Source of the DNA: AWTP1-9 sp035703165
Lineage (GTDB): Bacteria > Bacteroidota > Bacteroidia > Chitinophagales > Chitinophagaceae
Assembly: GCA_035703165.1 (NCBI GenBank)
Contig: DASSYR010000094.1
Location: 1-16,507 of the forward strand
Length of the DNA: 16,507 nucleotides
Reading direction: 5' to 3'
Position 1 is the first letter of the stretch; every line of letters starts with the position of its first letter. Both the position numbers and the translations under genes were made by a program. Shown piece after piece: positions 6,331 through 12,120 of this stretch. The notes under the pieces were generated by a model that was given only the letters and a program-made list of their open reading frames with translations, was not told the DNA's origin and did not search any database.

Positions 6331-7339
6331 TGCGAATACTATCGGCTATTTCTCTTCCACCATTATTTAATAATTCATTGGCCGCTTTAACTCCTAATTC
6401 TCCTGCCTGATAGCTGGAGCAAGTCAATCCAATTTCCAGTTTATCTTTTCCATCCAGCGATAAAATATTCCCTTTAAAAACTATTTCGTTATTTACTACT
6501 TCTGCCAAAGCACTAATGGGTGTAGAACAACCACCCAATAATGTTCTCAAAAAATCTCTTTCAATCTTTGTGCATAGTGCAGTATCTGCATCATTAAAAT
6601 GGGTGCAGGCATTTAAACAAAAATCATCTCCTTCCCTGCCAACAACCATAATAGCTCCCTGCGCCGGCGCTGGTAACATCCAATCCAATTCAATGCTATT
6701 TTCAGGGAGAAGATTGATTCTTTCCAACCCGGCTGCAGCAAAAATGGCTCCGTGCCAGTTACTCTCTTTTAGTTTACGTAAACGTGTATTCACGTTACCT
6801 CTCAATATTTCAATGGTATGGTGAGGAAAACGTTTTAGCCATTGTGACTTCCGACGAATAGAACTTGTAGCAATTATTGCATCTACTTTTTTACCGGTAT
6901 TAATTTTTTTAGTTGTAATTGCTTCTTTAGTCTTTGGCCCTTCTTTTGTAATCAAAATATCTTCAACTTCAATCATCCCCATTCCAAATATTTTGTTCAC
7001 ATCATGCAGGTCAGGATGAGGAACCAATACATCTTTATAAGATGCCCTCTTTAACACCGCCGCCTGCACAATTCCTTTTGCCAATTGCGTGGGTACATCT
7101 TTCATGGAGTGTACAGCTATATCAATCTTATCATTAAGCAATGCGGAATCCAGGCTTCTTGTAAACACACCCTGCACACCCATTTCATATAAGGGAGTTT
7201 TTAAATCAATATCACCTTCACTTTTAATGTAAACAAGTTCTGATAAATAGCCGTATTGTGCCAACAATTCTTTCACCTGCGCTGCTTGCCAAACAGCCAG
7301 TTGACTTTCCCTGGTTCCAATCCTGATTACTTTCTCCAT
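6317..7339 (-). CDS. hemC: Hydroxymethylbilane synthase (porphobilinogen deaminase)
   Basis: HemC joins four porphobilinogen units into hydroxymethylbilane on a covalent dipyrromethane cofactor. Motifs are IGTRESQLAVWQA (7-19), HSMKDVP (77-83) with catalytic-type Asp81, ATSSIRRKSQ (157-166), LRGNVNTRLRKL (179-190) and the cofactor anchor Cys271 in LLGGCSTP. The protein has 340 residues, longer than E. coli HemC, because 51 residues separate DVLV (103-106) from TSSIRR where E. coli has 17. The extra stretch of about 34 residues (roughly 115-150) is lysine- and isoleucine-rich and keeps the frame. Start is an ATG at 7339, 3 bp after the hemA stop, with a 14-bp overlap into hemD. The tight hemA-hemC-hemD packing is the core of the operon. 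Confidence 0.96.
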   Translation of the reverse strand: MEKVIRIGTRESQLAVWQAAQVKELLAQYGYLSELVYIKSEGDIDLKTPLYEMGVQGVFTRSLDSALLNDKIDIAVHSMKDVPTQLAKGIVQAAVLKRASYKDVLVPHPDLHDVNKIFGMGMIEVEDILITKEGPKTKEAITTKKINTGKKVDAIIATSSIRRKSQWLKRFPHHTIEILRGNVNTRLRKLKESNWHGAIFAAAGLERINLLPENSIELDWMLPAPAQGAIMVVGREGDDFCLNACTHFNDADTALCTKIERDFLRTLLGGCSTPISALAEVVNNEIVFKGNILSLDGKDKLEIGLTCSSYQAGELGVKAANELLNNGGREIADSIRNAAK

Positions 7340-7342
7340 GAA

Positions 7343-8581
7343 TTAATTAGTTCCCGTAGCCATGTATTCATTAATGGCTTCAATATAATAGCAGCCTTGC
7401 TGATTTTGCTCACGCATTTTAACCGCCATGCCATTAATTACTTTTTGAATTCTTACTTTATCTTTTTGAACGGGGTTAGAAGCATTTCTTGAAGAATAAC
7501 TGATGTATAAATTACAGTTATGAATTTGTTCGAGTTTCGTTTTTACTGCTTTCAACACCGGAACATGGCGGCGCATTTCATGCCATTCAATAAATTCATC
7601 CATGTGTTTGGCAATAATCGCTTTTGCTTTGGGTACCTCCGCCTCTCGTTTTTGCAGTGTTTCATCTTTTATCTTCGATAACTCATCTACATTTACTAAG
7701 GTTACATTCGGCAAACGTTGCGCGGTTTCCTCCACATTGCAGGGAACAGAAAGATCAATTATTAATTTTTGTTGTTGCCCCTCTACATGAGATTCTAAAA
7801 TTACAGGCTCAACAGAGTTTGTAGCCACTAAAATAATATCGGCATTATTAACCTGCTCTGTTAATTCACTAACAAAAGCAAAACGTAAGCCCAATTCGCC
7901 TGCTAACGTGGCTGCCTTTTCCTCGGTTCTGTTTATTAATGTAATATTTTTAGTGCCCAGGTAATCCACTAAGTTTTTACAGGTATTTCGTCCGATTTTG
8001 CCTGTACCTAACAATAATATTTTTTTATCGGCAATGCCAGCTATTTTTTCTTTAATATATTGAACGGCTGCAAACGAAACCGAAACTGTTCCTCCACTTA
8101 ACCCGGTTGTTGTTTTTATTTCTTTAGACGATTGTAGAACCGCATTTATCATTCGCTCCAAATAAGCCCCTATGCAATTATTTTCTTTGGAAAATTTAAC
8201 TGCTTGTTTTATCTGCCCTACAATTTCATAATCACCTAAAATTTGCGAATCTAATCCTGCTGCTACGTTAAACAGGTGCTCAATGGCATTGCTGCCTTGT
8301 TTTATGTATGCTATTTCTCTGAATGAAGACAAGGTACCTTTGGTTTGAGTGCATAACAATTCACATAGCAACGATGCGTTTTCTGCAAAACCATAAATTT
8401 CTGTGCGATTACAGGTAGAAAGGACAAATAATTCTGAAATTCCATACTCCGGTGCAACATGTAAAACAGAACGGTACTGATCCGCATTAATTGCATACAA
8501 ACCTCTTACTGTTGCATCCGTTTTTTTATAGTTAATTCCGGCAACGAAAAAATTTGATATGTCTTCCTGTTTATTGATCAT
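7343..8581 (-). CDS. hemA: Glutamyl-tRNA reductase
   Basis: HemA reduces glutamyl-tRNA(Glu) with NADPH to glutamate-1-semialdehyde, the first committed step of the C5 pathway and the usual control point. The ATG at 8581 gives 412 residues; a TTG two codons upstream is also in frame but less likely. Motifs, numbered from the ATG: FVAGINYKKTDATVR (12-26), the nucleophile Cys57 in LSTCNRTEIY, GLDSQILGDYEIVGQIK (109-125), the NADPH-binding LLGTGKIGR (190-198) and the C-terminal dimerisation region starting around FIEWHEMRR. The usual LRE after the first motif is VRG here. It is the first gene of the operon, 3 bp before hemC. Upstream lie a good promoter and the AATGACAAT-N4-TGACA motif shared with hemH and hemN. 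Confidence 0.97.
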   Translation of the reverse strand: MINKQEDISNFFVAGINYKKTDATVRGLYAINADQYRSVLHVAPEYGISELFVLSTCNRTEIYGFAENASLLCELLCTQTKGTLSSFREIAYIKQGSNAIEHLFNVAAGLDSQILGDYEIVGQIKQAVKFSKENNCIGAYLERMINAVLQSSKEIKTTTGLSGGTVSVSFAAVQYIKEKIAGIADKKILLLGTGKIGRNTCKNLVDYLGTKNITLINRTEEKAATLAGELGLRFAFVSELTEQVNNADIILVATNSVEPVILESHVEGQQQKLIIDLSVPCNVEETAQRLPNVTLVNVDELSKIKDETLQKREAEVPKAKAIIAKHMDEFIEWHEMRRHVPVLKAVKTKLEQIHNCNLYISYSSRNASNPVQKDKVRIQKVINGMAVKMREQNQQGCYYIEAINEYMATGTN

Positions 8582-8602
8582 TAGCAAATACTAATAATGT
8601 TA

Positions 8603-8634
8603 CAAAAATAAACCCAGTCTTTTTTTTCAGCTAA
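8603..8634 (-). promoter_or_regulatory. hemA operon promoter
   Basis: The minus strand has TATTTTTG (8610-8603), an exact TAnnTTTG -7 element, and TTAG (8634-8631), three of four bases of the -33 TTTG, separated by 20 bp as expected for the Bacteroidota sigma factor. The predicted start is near 8599, with a leader of about 18 nt to the ATG at 8581. Confidence 0.6.
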
Positions 8635-8640
8635 TTTTAC

Positions 8641-8658
8641 TGTCATTGCATTGTCATT
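8641..8658 (-). promoter_or_regulatory. Candidate heme-locus operator, hemA copy
   Basis: Read toward hemA the site is AATGACAAT-N4-TGACA, two TGACA words 11 bp apart. It ends 30 bp upstream of the hemA -7 element, centred near -50. The same motif stands at 8724-8741 (hemH) and 11993-12010 (hemN). Direct repeats one helical turn apart suit a dimeric activator of the response-regulator type; the protein is unknown. Confidence 0.6.
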
Positions 8659-8666
8659 TTTGGTAA

Positions 8667-8680
8667 CTGATTCTTATCAA
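8667..8680. promoter_or_regulatory. FNR/CRP-like dyad between hemA and hemH
   Basis: CTGAT-TCTT-ATCAA matches the FNR consensus TTGAT-N4-ATCAA at 9 of 10 positions. It lies in the hemA-hemH control region, about 75 bp upstream of the predicted hemA start. Oxygen control of heme synthesis would fit, but the consensus is short and AT-rich. Confidence 0.35.
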
Positions 8681-8723
8681 TAGTCAGAGTGAGGAAAATC
8701 AAATATGAATTTGAAGTAACGAT

Positions 8724-8741
8724 TATGACAATTATATGACC
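8724..8741 (+). promoter_or_regulatory. Candidate heme-locus operator, hemH copy
   Basis: The plus strand reads TATGACAAT-TATA-TGACC, 12 of 14 fixed positions of the motif seen at hemA and hemN. It points toward hemH and lies 31 bp upstream of its -7 element. With the hemA copy it forms a nearly symmetric pair in the divergent region. Confidence 0.5.
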
Positions 8742-8772
8742 ATTTATTAACAATTTTGATAATACGGAATTA

Positions 8773-8780
8773 TAGTTTTG
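8773..8780 (+). promoter_or_regulatory. Probable -7 element of hemH promoter
   Basis: TAGTTTTG is an exact TAnnTTTG match, 13 bp before the hemH ATG, so the leader would be only about 10 nt. No TTTG is seen at the right distance upstream, which fits a promoter that needs an activator. Confidence 0.5.
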
Positions 8781-8793
8781 TAAATATTTATTC

Positions 8794-9843
8794 ATGACTA
8801 TCAACAAAGGAATTGTATTAATGAATCTTGGATCACCGGACTCGACATCTGTTAAGGATGTACGACGGTATCTCAATGAATTTTTAATGGATGAAAAGGT
8901 AATTGATGTACCATATCTGCTGCGCCTGCTCCTGGTAAAAGGCATAATTGTTCCCTTTCGTTCGCCAAAGTCGGCTCATGCCTATCAAACCATCTGGACA
9001 AAAGATGGTTCACCATTAATTGTTTTAACCAAACAACTACAGGATGCCTTACAACAGCAAATAAAAGAACCGGTAACTATCGCCATGCGTTATGGTAATC
9101 CATCACCGGCTGCGGCATACGATGAGTTAATGCAAAAAATTCCCGATTTGGAAGAAGTAGTGCTTGTGCCAATGTATCCGCATTATGCCATGAGCAGTTA
9201 TGAAACAGCGGTAGAATATGCGGTAGAGATTCACAAAAAAATAAATTATCCTTTTAAATTATCCATCATCAAACCCTATTATGATGATGAAGATTATTTA
9301 AATGCATTGGCGGAAAGCATTAAACCCTATTTAAGCCAGGAATTTGACCATATTTTATTCAGCTACCATGGTGTTCCTGAAAGACATATTTTAAAAGGAG
9401 ATATTACCAAACAACATTGTTTGAAAGTGGCTGATTGTTGTAACGTGGACTCACCGGCACATTCCCAATGTTATCGCCACCAGTGTTTAACAACCACCAG
9501 ATTGGTGGCAGAAAAACTGAATCTTCCCAAAAACAAATACAGTCATTCTTTTCAGTCAAGATTAGGAAGAGATGAGTGGCTGAAACCATACACTGCCCTG
9601 CGGCTGGAAGAAATGCCAAAAGAAGGAATTAAGAAATTACTAATTGTATGTCCTGCATTCATCAGCGATTGCCTGGAGACTTTGGAAGAAATTGCGATGC
9701 AAGGAAAAGAAACCTTTATGACAGCCGGGGGAGAAAGCTATACAACGATTCCCTGTTTGAATGTAAATCCACTGTGGGTTTCCGCTATCAGTAAATGGGT
9801 GAAAGAATATGCTGATGGAAATAAAGAAATGATATTAGCTTAG
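8794..9843 (+). CDS. hemH: Ferrochelatase with internal cysteine-rich segment
   Basis: HemH inserts Fe(II) into protoporphyrin IX, the last step to protoheme. The 349-residue protein has GIVLMNLGSPDS (6-17), the catalytic-type His192 in SYHGVPERH, TFQSR-like SFQSRLGRDEWLKPYT (252-267) and CPAFISDCLETLEEI (286-300) with the conserved Glu295. Between the catalytic histidine and TTTR (233-236) there is a segment absent from E. coli HemH holding five cysteines: Cys209, Cys215, Cys216, Cys226 and Cys231. A class of ferrochelatases, known from Myxococcus xanthus, binds a [2Fe-2S] cluster through four cysteines in an internal segment of about 20 residues, and this protein fits it. The start is the first ATG after a promoter-like element. 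It is followed at 4 bp by hemJ, surely co-transcribed, and is divergent from hemA. Confidence 0.97.
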   Translation: MTINKGIVLMNLGSPDSTSVKDVRRYLNEFLMDEKVIDVPYLLRLLLVKGIIVPFRSPKSAHAYQTIWTKDGSPLIVLTKQLQDALQQQIKEPVTIAMRYGNPSPAAAYDELMQKIPDLEEVVLVPMYPHYAMSSYETAVEYAVEIHKKINYPFKLSIIKPYYDDEDYLNALAESIKPYLSQEFDHILFSYHGVPERHILKGDITKQHCLKVADCCNVDSPAHSQCYRHQCLTTTRLVAEKLNLPKNKYSHSFQSRLGRDEWLKPYTALRLEEMPKEGIKKLLIVCPAFISDCLETLEEIAMQGKETFMTAGGESYTTIPCLNVNPLWVSAISKWVKEYADGNKEMILA

Positions 9844-9847
9844 CACC

Positions 9848-10399
9848 ATGTATTCTTATATAAAAGCATTACATATCATCTTTGTTGTTACCTGGTTTGC
9901 CGGGTTATTTTATTTTCCACGTTTGTTTATTTACAATACAGAAGCAAACGAAAAACCTCAGGCGGCCAAAGAAGCTTTACAACAACAATTTGCCATCATG
10001 ATGAAACGATTATGGTATGGCATTACCTGGCCATCAGCCATTTTAACATTAGTTTTTGGTATAGTTGTTATGCTAAACGGAAACTGGAATAATATTGTTT
10101 TTAAACCAGAGGGAAAATGGCTACTGATAAAATTAATATTTGTTGTTTTTCTTTATGCTTACCACTTATCCCTTCACAAAATATTTAAACAACAAATCGA
10201 AGGCATTTTCAAATACAGTTCCCAACAGCTCCGCATCTGGAATGAAGTAGCCACCATTTTTTTAATTGCTATTGTAATGCTGGCCACTGTAAAACAAAGT
10301 ATGAGTTTTATTTGGGGATTGATTGGCTTGATTTTGTTCATTGCCTTATTGATGAGTGCAATCAGGGTGTACAAGATTTTGAGAAACCGAAATTCGTAA
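9848..10399 (+). CDS. hemJ: Protoporphyrinogen IX oxidase, HemJ type
   Basis: HemJ is the integral-membrane enzyme that oxidises protoporphyrinogen IX to protoporphyrin IX in bacteria lacking HemG and HemY. The family marks are KALHIIFVVTWFAGLFYFPR (6-25), with the conserved His9 that is the likely heme b ligand, KWLLIKLIF (90-98), YAYHLSLHKIF (103-113) and WNEVATIFLIAIVMLATVK (131-149). Membrane segments are seen near 7-24, 60-77, 91-108, 133-149 and 153-173. At 183 residues it is longer than typical HemJ (about 140-150, four segments), because of a fifth, C-terminal segment. It starts 4 bp after hemH, so the last two enzymes of the pathway are made together. The gene converges on hemN across a 7-bp repeat array. 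Confidence 0.92.
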   Translation: MYSYIKALHIIFVVTWFAGLFYFPRLFIYNTEANEKPQAAKEALQQQFAIMMKRLWYGITWPSAILTLVFGIVVMLNGNWNNIVFKPEGKWLLIKLIFVVFLYAYHLSLHKIFKQQIEGIFKYSSQQLRIWNEVATIFLIAIVMLATVKQSMSFIWGLIGLILFIALLMSAIRVYKILRNRNS

Positions 10400-10423
10400 A
10401 TAATCAATGGTGAATAACAAATT

Positions 10424-10535
10424 CACTTTTCATTTTTCATTCTTCACTTTTCACTTTTCATGTTTCACTTTTCATTTTTCATTCTTCACTTTTCATTTTT
10501 CACCTTTCATTTTTCACTTTTCATTTTTCACTACT
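10424..10535 (-). repeat. Sixteen-unit 7-bp repeat array between hemJ and hemN
   Basis: Sixteen consecutive units of consensus CAYTTTT on the plus strand (TGAAAAR-type on the minus strand) run for 112 bp with no indel; most differences from consensus are single-base. On the minus strand the array begins at the hemN stop codon TGA (10537 down to 10535). Because 7 is not a multiple of 3, the minus strand carries TGA in all three frames. The array fills nearly the whole hemJ-hemN gap, and no classical hairpin terminator is seen there. Confidence 0.9.
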
Positions 10536-11902
10536 CAAACTGCCTTACTAAACATCGTCTTTCCGCTTTCTATCTTATTACGAAGTAAATACAGGTCAAA
10601 TGCGCTGCAAACGTTCCGGACAAAATGTTTTCCCAAATCTGTTAGCTCTACATGCTTTTCATCCCATTCTACTAACTTGTCGGCTTCCAGTTTTTTCAGT
10701 TCTGGAAAACAATACTCTTTCAACACAGGTAAATCCCGAGAATTAAATTCCGTTTTTCCTTTACAACTAATGTTAAAAATATATTTTCTAAAAGAAACAT
10801 CTTCTTCATCTAAAAAATATCCTCTAAATACAGCCGTTTCATTTTTATCTATAGCATTATAATAGTCTTGTAATGTTTTTTCATTCTGTGCAAAAGCTAT
10901 TCCGGCATCACTAATACTGGATACACCTAAGCCCAGTAACATTCCTGTTTTTTGGGTTGTGTATCCCATAAAGTTTCGATGCAGCCAACCCTGCTGAGCA
11001 GCTTTATACAAATCGTCTGTAGGTAAAGCGAAATGGTCCATACCAATGTCAGTATAACCATATTCAGTAAACAACTCTTTTCCCAACTGGTAAAGTTTCA
11101 TTTTCTCCTCGGTAGATGGCAAATCATTTTCATCAAACAAGCGCTGCCCCCTGCTTGACCAAGGCACATGTGCATAGCTATAAAAAGCAATGCGATCGGG
11201 CTTCATTTCTATGGATTGCAAAATAGTATTCCGCATACTTTCCATATTCTGCAACGGCAATCCGTAAATCAAATCAAAATTTACCGACTGGTAACCAATT
11301 TGCCGGGCAATTTCAGTTGCCATTTTTACATTTTCAATTGGCTGAATACGATTTATGATTCGTTGTACCTGGGGATTATTATCCTGTACACCAAAACTTA
11401 CTCTTCTAAAACCAAGATTGTATAAAGCCTGTAAATGCTCCTGGGTAGTATTATTAGGATGTCCTTCCAAACTAAATTCCCGGTTGGGGTGAAGTATAGA
11501 ATTCTTAAAAATTGCTTTTAACAATCGTATTAAATTAATTGGCGAGAAAAAAGTAGGTGTTCCTCCTCCCAAATGCAATTCACGAATAATGGGTGGTTCA
11601 TTCATTAACTTTCTATACAAACCCCATTCTTTAATTAGCGCTTGTAAATATTCCTCCTCAACAGAATGGTTGGTAGTAATTTTTTTATTGCAACCACAGT
11701 AAGTACAAAGAGATTCGCAAAAAGGTAAATGTATATATATACTAATACCATCCTTATGGTTAGTTATATCAAATTGTTGTTGAAAAACAGAAGCCCAGCG
11801 TTGTTTATCAATTTCATCACGCCAAAAAGGAACTGTCGGGTAGCTGGTGTACCTGGGAACCGGAATGTTGTATTTACTCAATATATCAGTCGGTATCTGC
11901 AT
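10535..11902 (-). CDS. hemN: Oxygen-independent coproporphyrinogen III dehydrogenase (radical SAM)
   Basis: HemN converts coproporphyrinogen III to protoporphyrinogen IX without O2, using S-adenosylmethionine and a [4Fe-4S] cluster. The 455-residue protein matches true HemN rather than the HemW heme-chaperone group. The cluster motif is Cys62-x3-Cys66-x2-Cys69 with Cys71, the same numbering as E. coli HemN. Further marks are the N-terminal PVPRYTSYPT (14-23), GGGTPTF (112-118), a conserved FMGYTTQK and the C-terminal HemN domain. The start is an ATG at 11902. It is a stand-alone gene divergent from a TonB-dependent receptor. A copy of the AATGACAAT-N4-TGACA motif and an FNR-like dyad stand upstream, so control by heme demand or oxygen is likely. 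The gene ends in a 7-bp repeat array. Confidence 0.97.
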   Translation of the reverse strand: MQIPTDILSKYNIPVPRYTSYPTVPFWRDEIDKQRWASVFQQQFDITNHKDGISIYIHLPFCESLCTYCGCNKKITTNHSVEEEYLQALIKEWGLYRKLMNEPPIIRELHLGGGTPTFFSPINLIRLLKAIFKNSILHPNREFSLEGHPNNTTQEHLQALYNLGFRRVSFGVQDNNPQVQRIINRIQPIENVKMATEIARQIGYQSVNFDLIYGLPLQNMESMRNTILQSIEMKPDRIAFYSYAHVPWSSRGQRLFDENDLPSTEEKMKLYQLGKELFTEYGYTDIGMDHFALPTDDLYKAAQQGWLHRNFMGYTTQKTGMLLGLGVSSISDAGIAFAQNEKTLQDYYNAIDKNETAVFRGYFLDEEDVSFRKYIFNISCKGKTEFNSRDLPVLKEYCFPELKKLEADKLVEWDEKHVELTDLGKHFVRNVCSAFDLYLLRNKIESGKTMFSKAV

Positions 11903-11955
11903 AAAATAGATTACGAAAGTATCATCCGGATTTAAAAGTGTAACTGATTTTTATA

Positions 11956-11963
11956 CAAACACA
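11956..11963 (-). promoter_or_regulatory. Possible -7 element of hemN promoter
   Basis: The minus strand reads TGTGTTTG, one base from TAnnTTTG. It is chosen because it stands 29 bp from the operator at 11993-12010, matching the 30 and 31 bp at hemA and hemH. A rival, TACTTTCG at 11921-11914, is nearer the gene but breaks that spacing. Confidence 0.35.
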
Positions 11964-11965
11964 AA

Positions 11966-11979
11966 TTGACTTTTATCAG
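11966..11979. promoter_or_regulatory. FNR/CRP-like dyad upstream of hemN
   Basis: TTGAC-TTTT-ATCAG matches TTGAT-N4-ATCAA at 8 of 10 positions. If hemN starts near 11910 the site is at about -62, a common activator position; if it starts near 11952 the site would overlap the promoter core. Confidence 0.3.
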
Positions 11980-11992
11980 AAACATTATGTTT

Positions 11993-12010
11993 TGTCAGAC
12001 AATTGTCATT
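11993..12010 (-). promoter_or_regulatory. Candidate heme-locus operator, hemN copy
   Basis: Read toward hemN the site is AATGACAAT-TGTC-TGACA, identical at all 14 fixed positions to the hemA copy. It lies 29 bp from the proposed hemN -7 element. It also contains the perfect palindrome GACAATTGTC (11998-12007). Confidence 0.6.
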
Positions 12011-12032
12011 AAAATTACATTTGGCAAATTTG

Positions 12033-12072
12033 TTTTACTACTTGCGTAAATGCTTTTACCGTTTGCGTAAAT
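12033..12072 (+). promoter_or_regulatory. Tandem 19-bp operator upstream of the receptor gene
   Basis: Two 19-bp units, TTTTAC-N3-TTGCGTAAAT at 12033-12051 and 12054-12072, match at 16 of 19 positions and are offset by exactly 21 bp, two helical turns. Each unit is itself a dyad, TTTAC-N7-GTAAA. They lie just upstream of the proposed receptor promoter. They do not resemble a Fur box; the binding protein is unknown. Confidence 0.6.
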
Positions 12073-12092
12073 ACAACAACTGGGTATAGTTA

Positions 12093-12100
12093 GATATTTG
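12093..12100 (+). promoter_or_regulatory. Possible -7 element of receptor promoter
   Basis: GATATTTG differs from TAnnTTTG at the first base only and lies 20 bp before the receptor ATG. No good -33 element is seen; the tandem operator occupies that region and upstream. Confidence 0.35.
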
Positions 12101-12120
12101 CCAGTAAAAAATTATACTCT

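Noticed and set aside
8585..8587. TTG as the hemA start codon.
   Set aside because: An ATG two codons downstream (8581) gives the natural N-terminus; no reason to prefer TTG.
10424..10535. Tandem repeats as a CRISPR array.
   Set aside because: Units are 7 bp with no spacers and no cas genes.
10407..10862. Plus-strand open frame with a Phe/His/Ser-rich repeat, opposite the 3' end of hemN.
   Set aside because: The repetitive protein is only the translation of the 7-bp array, and the rest is antisense to hemN.
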